This document shows positions 43,831 through 50,859 of a stretch of DNA of 64,000 nucleotides, piece after piece. Under the pieces are notes generated by a model. The model was not told the DNA's origin. It saw only the letters and a list, made by a program, of their open reading frames with translations, and searched no databases. Every line of letters begins with the position of its first letter. The first letter of the stretch is position 1. The position numbers and the translations under genes were made by a program. The stretch spans positions 3,100,001 to 3,164,000 of the forward strand of contig NZ_BNEM01000002.1 of the NCBI RefSeq assembly GCF_018327705.1, given 5' to 3'. Source of the stretch: Catellatospora sp. TT07R-123. GTDB taxonomy: Bacteria > Actinomycetota > Actinomycetes > Mycobacteriales > Micromonosporaceae.

Positions 43831-43875
43831 CGGGGTGGGGCGGGGTGGGGCGGGGTGGGGCGGGGGCGGGGTTGA
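43831..43875. repeat. G-rich 10-bp tandem repeat
   Basis: Three perfect CGGGGTGGGG units followed by a diverged CGGGGGCGGGG, all G-rich on the plus strand, continuing less regularly to about 43905. With eight or more G4 runs it could form a quadruplex. It lies 80 bases upstream of the hydrolase start. Confidence 0.85.
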
Positions 43876-43953
43876 GGTGGGGGTGGGGTGGAGCGGCGGG
43901 GTGGTGCCGTGTGGATGGTGTTGGTTCGCGAGACACTCGGGGTGGAGGTGGCG

Positions 43954-44877
43954 ATGACCGGGTTTGAGGGGTATCTGCGGGGCGAGGTCGTGGCGGACTA
44001 CGCCGACGGGCTGATCGACCGGCGGGAGGCGCTGCGGCGGCTGGGCCTGCTCGGGGTCGGCGTCGCGGTGGCGGCGCCCCTGCTGGCCGCGTGCGACGCC
44101 CAGCGGGGCGCGGCGGGCGATCCCGGCCCCGCCGCGGTGAGCGCGACCCCCGTGGCCGCGCCGACCGCGTCGCCAGCCGGGCCGTCGCCGCTGCCCACGC
44201 AGGAGGTCACGTTCGCCGGACCGGACGGCCGGCAGCTCAAGGGCGCCTGGGCCGCCGCCGCGCGGCCGCAGGGGACGGTCCTGGTGATCCACGAGAACAA
44301 GGGCCTGACCCCGCACATCGCCTCGGTGGCCGGGCGACTGGCGGCCAGCGGGTTCTCCGCGCTGGCGATCGACCTGCTGTCCGAGGAGGGCGGCACCGCG
44401 TCGTTCACCGACCCGGCCCAGGCGACGGCGGCGCTCAACGCCGCACCGATGGAGCGCAAGCTCGGCGACCTCAAAGCGGGCGTCACCGAGCTGCTGCGGC
44501 GCGAGCCGGGGCGCAAGCCCGGCGCGGTCGGGTTCTGCTTCGGCGGCGGGATGGTGTGGTCGCTGCTGGCCTCCGGCGAGCCCAGGCTGTACGCGGCGGC
44601 GCCGTTCTACGGCCCGTTCCCGGAGGGCGCGGACCTGGCCGGGTCGCCGCACGCGGCGGTGCTCGCGGTGTACGGCGAGCGCGACGCCCGCGTCAACGCC
44701 ACCCGCGACCAGGCCGAGCAGGCGCTGCGCGCGGCGGGACTGACCCACCGGGTGGTCACCTACCCGGGCGCCGACCACGCGTTCTTCAACGACACCGGGC
44801 CGCGCTACGACCCGGCGGCCGCGGCGCAGGCGTACACGCAGCTCATCGGCTGGTTCACCGAGCACCTGGGCGGCTGA
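43954..44877 (+). CDS. Dienelactone-hydrolase-family lipoprotein
   Basis: 307 residues. After a 20-residue N-terminal segment, DRREALRRLGLLGVG looks like a twin-arginine signal, and the hydrophobic stretch ends in a lipobox LAAC (Cys47), so it is probably a Tat-exported lipoprotein. The alpha/beta hydrolase domain has the DLH triad: Cys in GFCFGGG, Asp in YGERDARV and His in GADHAFFND. DLH proteins hydrolyse dienelactones or related esters; substrate here is unknown. GGAGG lies before the ATG. Confidence 0.88.
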   Translation: MTGFEGYLRGEVVADYADGLIDRREALRRLGLLGVGVAVAAPLLAACDAQRGAAGDPGPAAVSATPVAAPTASPAGPSPLPTQEVTFAGPDGRQLKGAWAAAARPQGTVLVIHENKGLTPHIASVAGRLAASGFSALAIDLLSEEGGTASFTDPAQATAALNAAPMERKLGDLKAGVTELLRREPGRKPGAVGFCFGGGMVWSLLASGEPRLYAAAPFYGPFPEGADLAGSPHAAVLAVYGERDARVNATRDQAEQALRAAGLTHRVVTYPGADHAFFNDTGPRYDPAAAAQAYTQLIGWFTEHLGG

Positions 44878-44878
44878 C

Positions 44879-45154
44879 TCAGCCGGTGGGGCGGATGTCG
44901 AAGCCGGTCAGGCCCTCGACGGGCTCGTCGTGGACGTCGACGCGGTCGACGATGGCCAGTTCAGGGCCGACCCGGGTCCAGCCCACCAGGTCGGCGACCG
45001 CCTCGGCCGGGCCCTCGAACACCGCCTCGACGCTGCGATCCGGCCGGTTGCGCACCCAGCCCGCCACCCCGGCGGCCCGCGCCACGCGCCGGCAGGTGTC
45101 ACGGTAGTAGACGCCCTGCACCTCACCGGTGATCACAACGCGTTTACGGATCAT
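44879..45154 (-). CDS. Acylphosphatase
   Basis: 91 residues, the normal family length. Catalytic Arg is in GEVQGVYYRD and Asn in AGWVRNRPD. It hydrolyses acyl phosphates in the cytosol. YYR replaces the commoner GFR, a tolerated change in some members. The stop is one base from the stop of the converging hydrolase gene; it is divergent from polX with a 23-base gap. Confidence 0.93.
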   Translation of the reverse strand: MIRKRVVITGEVQGVYYRDTCRRVARAAGVAGWVRNRPDRSVEAVFEGPAEAVADLVGWTRVGPELAIVDRVDVHDEPVEGLTGFDIRPTG

Positions 45155-45177
45155 GTGCAGACCGTAGACTGGGCGGC

Positions 45178-46908
45178 ATGGCCCGGTCCAACGAGGTGGT
45201 CGCGTCGCTGCTACAGGAGTACGCGGACCTGATCTCGATCACCGGCGGGGACGCGTTCCGGGCCCGGACGTACGAGAAGGCGGCGCGCGGCGTCGCCGGG
45301 CACGGCGCCGACCTGTCCACCCTCGACGCCAAGGGGCTGGCGCAGATCCCCGGCGTGGGGAAGTCCATCGCCGACAAGATCATCGAGTATCGCGCCGACG
45401 GCCGCATCACCGCCCTGGAGGAGCTGCGCGCGAAGGTCCCCGCGGGCGTACGCGAGCTGATGGACATCCCGGGCCTCGGCCCCGCCAAGGCGATGGCGCT
45501 GCACCGGGAGCTGGGCGTGGACTCGGTGGACGAGCTGCTGCACGCCATCGACGCCGGGCGGCTGTCCGGCCTGCGCGGCTTCGGCGCCAAGACGGCCGAG
45601 AACATCCGCCACGGCGTCGACGTGCTGCGCCGGGGCGCGGGGCGGGTGCTGATCTCGACCGCGCTGGAGACCGCCGAGCAGGTGGTGGCGGCCCTGCGCG
45701 AGGTGCCCGGCTGCGTGGACTGCACGTACGCGGGTTCGCTGCGGCGGCACCGCGACAGCATCGGCGACGTCGACATCCTGGCCGCGGCGGTCGGCAGCGC
45801 CCCGCTGATGGCGGCGTTCGCGCAGCTGCCGCTGGTCGGCGAGGTGATCGCGAGCGGCCCGACGAAGACCTCGATCCGCACCGCGGGCGGCCTCCAGGTG
45901 GATCTGCGGGTGGTGCCGCCGGACTCGTGGGGCGCGGCGCTCCAGTACTTCACCGGTTCCAAGGCGCACAACATCCGGGTCCGCGAGCTGGCCGTCCGCA
46001 AGGGCTTCAAACTCTCCGAGTACGGCCTGTTCCGCGCCGAGGACGACACGCTGATCGTGTCGCGGACCGAGGAGGAGGTCTACCAGCAGCTCGGCCTGCC
46101 CTGGATCCCGCCGACGCTGCGCGAGGACCGGGGCGAGGTGGCCGCCGCCCGCGCGGGCACGCTGCCGGAGCTGGTCACCGAGGCCGACATCAAGGGCGAC
46201 CTGCACACCCACACCGACCTCACCGACGGCGTGTCGACGCTGGCGCAGATGCTGGCGACGGCCCGCGAGCGCGGCTACCGCTACTACGCGGTCACCGACC
46301 ACGCCAAGAACATGCCGATGCAGCGGATGACCGACGCCAAGATGCTGGCCCAGCGCCGCAAGCTGCGCGAACTCGGCGACCAGGGCCGGATGGCGCTGCT
46401 GCACGGCACGGAGCTGAACATCGACCCGGACGGGGCGGTGGACTGGGACGCCGACTTCCTGGCCGGGTTCGACGTCTGCGTCGCCTCGGTGCACTCGCAC
46501 TTCACGCAGACCCCGGCGGAGCTGACGGCGCGGTTCGTGGCGGCGTGCCGGAACCCGTACGTCAACATCATCGGCCACCCGACCACCCGCCAGATCGGCC
46601 GCCGCCCCGCGATCGAGCCGGACTGGGACGCCGTCTTCGACGCCGCGGCCGACACCGGCACCGCAATGGAGGTCAACTCGTTCCCGGACCGGCTGGACCT
46701 GGACGACGAGCTGATCTGGCGGGCCCGCGCCAAGGGCGTGAAGTTCGCCGTCGACTCCGACGCCCACTCCACCGTGCACCTGGCCAACCTGCGCTTCGGC
46801 ATCGGCATCGCCCAGCGCGGCTGGCTCACCCCCGCCGACGTCATCAACACCTGGCCCCTGACCCGCCTGCGCAAGTTCATCGCCGACAAACGCCGCAAAC
46901 TAGCCTGA
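45178..46908 (+). CDS. polX: DNA polymerase X with PHP domain
   Basis: 576 residues, standard for bacterial PolX. Helix-hairpin-helix motifs (IPGVGKSIADKI, IPGLGPAKAMAL) precede the nucleotidyl-transferase palm with GSLRRHRDSIGDVDIL (catalytic D-x-D). The C-terminal PHP domain (from about 340) has GDLHTHTDLTDG, TDHAKNM, HGTELNI, VASVHSHF, IIGHPTTR and DSDAHS, all the metal ligands for 3'-5' exonuclease or AP-endonuclease action. Role: gap filling in DNA repair. Monocistronic. Confidence 0.95.
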   Translation: MARSNEVVASLLQEYADLISITGGDAFRARTYEKAARGVAGHGADLSTLDAKGLAQIPGVGKSIADKIIEYRADGRITALEELRAKVPAGVRELMDIPGLGPAKAMALHRELGVDSVDELLHAIDAGRLSGLRGFGAKTAENIRHGVDVLRRGAGRVLISTALETAEQVVAALREVPGCVDCTYAGSLRRHRDSIGDVDILAAAVGSAPLMAAFAQLPLVGEVIASGPTKTSIRTAGGLQVDLRVVPPDSWGAALQYFTGSKAHNIRVRELAVRKGFKLSEYGLFRAEDDTLIVSRTEEEVYQQLGLPWIPPTLREDRGEVAAARAGTLPELVTEADIKGDLHTHTDLTDGVSTLAQMLATARERGYRYYAVTDHAKNMPMQRMTDAKMLAQRRKLRELGDQGRMALLHGTELNIDPDGAVDWDADFLAGFDVCVASVHSHFTQTPAELTARFVAACRNPYVNIIGHPTTRQIGRRPAIEPDWDAVFDAAADTGTAMEVNSFPDRLDLDDELIWRARAKGVKFAVDSDAHSTVHLANLRFGIGIAQRGWLTPADVINTWPLTRLRKFIADKRRKLA

Positions 46909-46966
46909 TCCACCCCCCGGCACCCCAACATCGCCCACCCCGGCCGCCCCGGCCGCCCCGATTTTC

Positions 46967-47031
46967 ATAGACGCTGGCCTATTACGTCGACTGATTCGAG
47001 ATCGAACTCGATGAGATAGGCCAACGTCTGT
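46967..47031. repeat. Dispersed 65-bp palindromic element, family C, copy 2
   Basis: Left arm ATAGACGCTGGCCTATTACG, right arm ATAGGCCAACGTCTGTGG. The outer arms match copy 1 closely; the centre is different. It lies between polX and the DUF3105 gene. Confidence 0.88.
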
Positions 47032-47121
47032 GGAAAGCGGGTGGCCGGGGCGGGGCATCGGCGGCGCGGGGCTGGATAGGATCGGCGTGTCGATGTGAGC
47101 CGAGTTCAGGGTGGGCTGATC

Positions 47122-47781
47122 ATGGTGGAGAACGCGCCCCGCAAGTCGCCGGTGCCGGTGTGGGCCTACGTGGTCGGCGCGCTGGTGCTGCTGCTGTGCC
47201 TGTGCGGGGTCGCCGGCGTGATCGGCTTCGTGGCCCTGCGGGACAAGGCCGAGCACGGCGCCTCCGCCACCGGCACCCCGGGCGGCGGTGACCCGGCGGT
47301 GCCGTGGCAGGAGCAGCTCGCCGGGATCAGCGGGGTGCAGGCGTACACGCCGGGCGCGCTGTCGCGCAAGCACGTGGCCGAGGACGCCGCCACCTACCCG
47401 CAGTCGCCGCCGGTGGGCGGTGACCACGCCGACGTGTGGCAGAACTGCCAGGGCACGGTCTACTCGGCGCCGCTGCCGAACGCGCGGGCGGTGCACAGCC
47501 TGGAGCACGGCGCGGTGTGGATCGCCTACCGGCCGGACCTGGACGCGGCGCAGGTGAAGAAGCTGTCGGACCGGGTCGCCGGGCACGACTACATGCTGAT
47601 GAGCCCATACCCGGGCCTGGACGCGGCGGTGTCGGTGCAGGCCTGGGGCTACCAGCTCAAGGTCGACTCGGTCGACGACCCGCGCATCGACGCGTTCGTC
47701 ACCGCGGCGCGCATCAACGCCGGTCCCGAGCCGGGCGCCCCGTGCGCGGGCGGCACCACCGAGACGGGACCGCTCAAGTGA
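47122..47781 (+). CDS. DUF3105 membrane-anchored protein
   Basis: 219 residues. One N-terminal transmembrane helix (about 13-37, VWAYVVGALVLLLCLCGVAGVIGFVAL) and an outer domain of the DUF3105 type with YPQSPPVGGDHADVWQNCQG and AVHSLEHGAVWIAY. Conserved His and Cys residues suggest metal binding. Its stop overlaps the peptide deformylase start (GTGA), so the two are coupled. An earlier GTG at 47095 is possible. Confidence 0.87.
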   Translation: MVENAPRKSPVPVWAYVVGALVLLLCLCGVAGVIGFVALRDKAEHGASATGTPGGGDPAVPWQEQLAGISGVQAYTPGALSRKHVAEDAATYPQSPPVGGDHADVWQNCQGTVYSAPLPNARAVHSLEHGAVWIAYRPDLDAAQVKKLSDRVAGHDYMLMSPYPGLDAAVSVQAWGYQLKVDSVDDPRIDAFVTAARINAGPEPGAPCAGGTTETGPLK

Positions 47782-48296
47782 GCGGCGCGGCCCGCGACAT
47801 CACCCTGTACGGCACCCCCGTGCTCCACCGGCCCACCGCCCTGGTGACCGGGTTCGGCCCCGAACTGCACGCGCTGATCGCCGACATGTTCGCCAGCATG
47901 TACGCCGCCAACGGCGTGGGCCTGGCCGCCAACCAGATCGGCGTCGACGCGCGCGTGTTCGTGATGGACTGCCCCGACAGCGAGGGCGGCGCCAACCTGG
48001 TGGCGCACGTGGTCAACCCGGTGCTGGAGCTGCCCGAGCCGCCGCACGCGCTGCTGCTCCGGGCCGAGGGCTGCCTGTCGGTGCCCGGCCAGCGCGCCGA
48101 ACTGTCCCGGGCCGGCACTGCGGTGGTCACCGGATTCGACATGCACGGCGAGCCGGTGCGCATCGAGGGGGCCGGATTGATCGCCCGCTGCCTTCAACAC
48201 GAATGCGACCATCTCGACGGAACAGTCTATGTGGACAGATTGCCCACTAAAGAACGCGAGAAGATGCTGGCCGCGGCCGGTCTGCCCCATTCCTGA
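47778..48296 (+). CDS. def: Peptide deformylase
   Basis: 172 residues, GTG start. All three motifs are intact: GVGLAANQIG, EGCLSV (metal-ligand Cys) and QHECDHLDG (HExxH-type: two His ligands and catalytic Glu). It removes the formyl group from nascent proteins. Not next to fmt, so perhaps a second deformylase; actinomycetes often have several. Translationally coupled to the DUF3105 gene. Confidence 0.95.
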   Translation: MSGAARDITLYGTPVLHRPTALVTGFGPELHALIADMFASMYAANGVGLAANQIGVDARVFVMDCPDSEGGANLVAHVVNPVLELPEPPHALLLRAEGCLSVPGQRAELSRAGTAVVTGFDMHGEPVRIEGAGLIARCLQHECDHLDGTVYVDRLPTKEREKMLAAAGLPHS

Positions 48297-48317
48297 CCAC
48301 CTGTCGATGATCTATCC

Positions 48318-48347
48318 TTGACAGTTTTCCGCCAACCTGAATAGATG
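48318..48347 (+). promoter_or_regulatory. Likely sigma70-type promoter of the sulfotransferase gene
   Basis: TTGACA at 48318-48323, 18 bases, then TAGATG at 48342-48347 in an AT-rich stretch. This leaves a leader of about 75 bases before the TTG start. Confidence 0.6.
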
Positions 48348-48423
48348 TATTTCTTGTTAACGCAGGTTCAGGGGGCCCTGCGGCAGACGATTCACATCAT
48401 TCGGAACCGAAGCGGAGCCTGCC

Positions 48424-49287
48424 TTGCTGCGTGCGTATTTCGCCCGCCACAAGTCCGCGTCCACCTGGGCGCGGACCATCCTGCACGAGGCGGCGTTCGC
48501 GCTGAACCTCGACATCGTGACGATCCACGTGCCGGAGCAGTGGGCGCCGTACCCCAGCGTCGGCGACTACGTCCGCGCCACGAAGCCCGACATCCTGATC
48601 ATGACGAACGCGATGCCGGAGTGGGTGGACACGCTGCCCGAGATGCGGGCGTTCCACCTGATCCGCGACCCGCGCGACATCGTCGTGTCCGGCTACTTCA
48701 GCCACCTCAACAGCCACCCCGAGGTGGTCGGCGGCATCCCGTGGCCGGAGCTGGTCGAGCACCGGCGCAACCTGCGCACGCTCGACCAGGCCGGCGGCAT
48801 GCTCGCCGAGATCGAGTTCAGCTCGATGTTCCTGGACCCGATGGCGGGCTGGAACTACCAGCGCCCCGGCGTGCTGGAGACCCGGATGGAGGACATCACC
48901 TCCGACCCGGTGAAGATGTGGTCCAACATCCTCGGCCACCTGGAACTGCTCACCCCGGACGGCTCCGGCGAGGAGAAGGCCCGGATGGCGGCGGTGCGGT
49001 GGAATCTCGCCGCCCGGCGCGGCGCGCCGAAGCTGATGTCGTACCCCCGGACGGTCCTGCCCCGCATCCCGCTCCAGCGCCTGCCCGGAGCGTATGTGGC
49101 CGACACCAACGCGCGCTTCTCCTTCGCCAAGCTGGCCAAGGGGCGCGAGCGCGGCCAGGAGGACGTGCACAGCCACTACCGCCGCGGGGTGGCCGGCGAC
49201 TGGCGCAACCACCTCAACGACGACCACCTCGCCGCGTTCCGCAAGCGCTACGGCGACCTGGTCGAGCGCCTCGGCTACGAGTGGTGA
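48424..49287 (+). CDS. Sulfotransferase-family protein
   Basis: 287 residues, TTG start with GGAG six bases upstream. The PAPS-binding loop near the N terminus reads ARHKSASTWARTIL (like KSGTTWL) and the 3'-phosphate-binding segment is FHLIRDPRDIVVSGYFSHL (about 79-97). The C terminus has RGVAGDWRNHL, the family's GxxGDWKN motif. It likely transfers sulfate from PAPS to a small molecule or glycan; acceptor unknown. No PAPS-synthesis genes nearby. It converges with the ATP-grasp gene, with three bases between stops. Confidence 0.85.
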   Translation: MLRAYFARHKSASTWARTILHEAAFALNLDIVTIHVPEQWAPYPSVGDYVRATKPDILIMTNAMPEWVDTLPEMRAFHLIRDPRDIVVSGYFSHLNSHPEVVGGIPWPELVEHRRNLRTLDQAGGMLAEIEFSSMFLDPMAGWNYQRPGVLETRMEDITSDPVKMWSNILGHLELLTPDGSGEEKARMAAVRWNLAARRGAPKLMSYPRTVLPRIPLQRLPGAYVADTNARFSFAKLAKGRERGQEDVHSHYRRGVAGDWRNHLNDDHLAAFRKRYGDLVERLGYEW

Positions 49288-49290
49288 ACC

Positions 49291-50568
49291 TCAGCGGTCG
49301 ACCCGCTGGGCGGCTGCCCCGTTGACATGCTGGGCGGCTGCCCCGTTGACACGCAGGGCGGCCGCCGCGGCGTCGAGGGCGTCGCGGCACTCCTGCGCGG
49401 TCTGCCCCACCGCCGTGGCGAACGCGACCCGGCCGTTGACCGTGCCGGCCGGGGGCGCCGAGCGCACGTCGCCGGGCGCGGCGAGCAGCCCGGTCAGGTC
49501 GACGGCGGCCGGCAGCCCGGCCCGGTCGAACCCGATCGACTCGATCCGGGTGCCGTCCTGCTCGGGGTAGAAGAAGCGCACCGCCGCGACCAGCTTGCGG
49601 TCGGGGGCGGTCTCCGGCGCACGGCCGGTCGCCGCCGCGGCGGCCGCCAGCCCCACGTCGACTCCGGTGGCCCGCAGGCCCAGGTACGGGATCATGTCCC
49701 CGCCCAGCCGCCCGTTGACCTCGATGATGCGCGGCCCGCGCGAGGAAAGCTTGATCTCGGTATGGGTCACCCCGTCGGTGAAGCCCAGCGCCGCGTGCGC
49801 CCCGCGCAGCAGGTCGAGGATCTCCGGGTCGTGCAGCAGCGGGTCGTCGCCGTGCACGTAGTGCCCCACCTCGATGCAGTACGGCGGGTAGCCGATCTCC
49901 TTGCGGGCCAGGCACAGCGGCGTCAGCTCGCCCCGGTGTGACACCGCGTCGACGCTGATCTCCTCGCCGTCGACGTACTCCTCCAGCAGCACCACCGGGC
50001 GCCAGTCGGGCAGGGCGCCGTGGCGCTGGCCGTTGGTGAACTCGTACGCGGCGGGCAGGTCCTCGGGGCGCTCCACCTTGATCACGCCGGCGCTGAGCGC
50101 CAGCTCGCTCGGCTTGAGGATCACCGGATACCCGAACCGTGCCGCGACCTCCGCCGCCTCGGCCAGGCTGGCCACCGGCTGCGACTGGGGCTGGGCCACG
50201 CCGGCGGCCGCGAGCGCGAGCCGCGTCTGGTGCTTGTCCCGGCAGCGGGCGATCGCGGCCGGGTCGCCGATCAGCCCGAGCTCGCGGGCCAGCTCGGCAG
50301 CCTGCGGGGTGCGCGCCTCGTCCCAGGTCATCACGCCCGCCACGGGCTCGCGCGCGATGATCTCGCGGGCGGCCTCGACCAGGGGCGCCACGTCGAACAT
50401 GGGGCCGAACTCGGTCACGCCCTGGACGTACTCGTGCTCCCAGGTGGCCTGGCCGGTGACGAACATGTGCACGCGGTATTCCCGCGTCAAGGAGCGCAGC
50501 AGGTACTCCCGGAGCTCCTTGTTGCCGCTGCGTACCACGAGCAGAAGGGGCCGGTCGTCGGTCTGCAT
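49291..50568 (-). CDS. ATP-grasp ligase, L-amino-acid-ligase type
   Basis: 425 residues. Pre-ATP-grasp domain (about 1-110), then the ATP-grasp fold: GYPVILKPSELALSAGVIKV (ATP lysine), VVLLEEYVDGEEISVDAV, and the metal-binding end THTEIKLSSRGPRIIEVNGRLGGD. This pattern fits the BacD/PGM1-like carboxylate-amine ligases that form peptide bonds through an acyl phosphate. AGAGGAG precedes the ATG. Directly upstream, same strand, are a 16-bp-stem hairpin and a (REVA)6 microprotein, making a peptide substrate plausible but unproven. The C-terminal 19 residues contain a duplicated VNGAAAQ unit. Confidence 0.87.
   Translation of the reverse strand: MQTDDRPLLLVVRSGNKELREYLLRSLTREYRVHMFVTGQATWEHEYVQGVTEFGPMFDVAPLVEAAREIIAREPVAGVMTWDEARTPQAAELARELGLIGDPAAIARCRDKHQTRLALAAAGVAQPQSQPVASLAEAAEVAARFGYPVILKPSELALSAGVIKVERPEDLPAAYEFTNGQRHGALPDWRPVVLLEEYVDGEEISVDAVSHRGELTPLCLARKEIGYPPYCIEVGHYVHGDDPLLHDPEILDLLRGAHAALGFTDGVTHTEIKLSSRGPRIIEVNGRLGGDMIPYLGLRATGVDVGLAAAAAATGRAPETAPDRKLVAAVRFFYPEQDGTRIESIGFDRAGLPAAVDLTGLLAAPGDVRSAPPAGTVNGRVAFATAVGQTAQECRDALDAAAAALRVNGAAAQHVNGAAAQRVDR
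49304..49351. repeat. 24-bp tandem duplication at the 3' end of the ATP-grasp gene
   Basis: Two copies of a 24-bp unit differing at one base (GGCGGCTGCCCCGTTGACA core), encoding VNGAAAQH and VNGAAAQR. In frame, so it only lengthens the C-terminal tail; a recent slippage event. Confidence 0.85.
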
Positions 50569-50606
50569 CGATGCACTCCTCTTATTCGATTGATGTCCGG
50601 ATAGCG

Positions 50607-50641
50607 GTGAGCCCCGCCGTGGAATCCACGGCGGGGCTCAC
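50607..50641 (-). terminator. Strong hairpin between microprotein and ATP-grasp gene
   Basis: A perfect 16-bp inverted repeat (GTGAGCCCCGCCGTGG) with a 3-base loop, 30 bases after the microprotein stop and about 40 before the ATP-grasp start. No T-run follows. It may end most transcripts after the short gene and let a fraction read into the ligase gene. Confidence 0.8.
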
Positions 50642-50671
50642 CCGGTCAAGCTCTAAGGGCGCACGCCCAGC

Positions 50672-50764
50672 TCAGCGAGCAACCTCACGCGCGACCTCAC
50701 GAGCGACCTCGCGGGCGACCTCTCGGGCCACCTCACGGGCGACCTCACGCTGCGCAACCTCCAT
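50672..50764 (-). CDS. REVA-repeat microprotein, candidate peptide substrate
   Basis: 30 residues: M-E-V-A-Q, then six REVA units, then R and TGA. An AAGGAG ribosome site lies six bases before the ATG. The six repeats differ at Arg, Val and Ala wobble bases yet never change the amino acid. Glu and Arg spaced by three or four residues would favour a charged single helix. It precedes an L-amino-acid-ligase-like ATP-grasp gene on the same strand, with a strong hairpin between, as in ribosomal-peptide loci. The opposite strand reads RATS repeats in a register where wobble faces wobble, so the silent changes alone do not choose the strand; the ribosome site and exact stop favour this one. Confidence 0.62.
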   Translation of the reverse strand: MEVAQREVAREVAREVAREVAREVAREVAR

Positions 50765-50812
50765 GACGAACTCCTTCCATCAGGTGGGACCGTAGACATA
50801 GCCTCACGTGCG

Positions 50813-50829
50813 CACTCTCGGAGTGTCAA
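50813..50829 (-). promoter_or_regulatory. Candidate promoter element of the microprotein gene
   Basis: On the minus strand, TTGACA (50824-50829) runs into the inverted repeat CACTC-CGA-GAGTG (50813-50825). A -10-like TATGTC lies 23 bases further on, too far for a normal sigma70 site, so only the -35-like box and operator shape are supported. Confidence 0.4.
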
Positions 50830-50859
50830 GCGATTGCATGTTTCGATATCATTCCTTGC

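Noticed and set aside
50672-50764. CRISPR-like array of 12-bp repeats
   Set aside because: Units are contiguous with no spacers and are in frame as REVA codons; no cas genes nearby.
50571-50795. Plus-strand frame reading RATS repeats opposite the microprotein
   Set aside because: No ribosome site, its start lies antisense to the ATP-grasp gene start, it runs through the hairpin, and it uses rare codons such as TCA and CGA. It cannot be excluded from silent-site variation alone.
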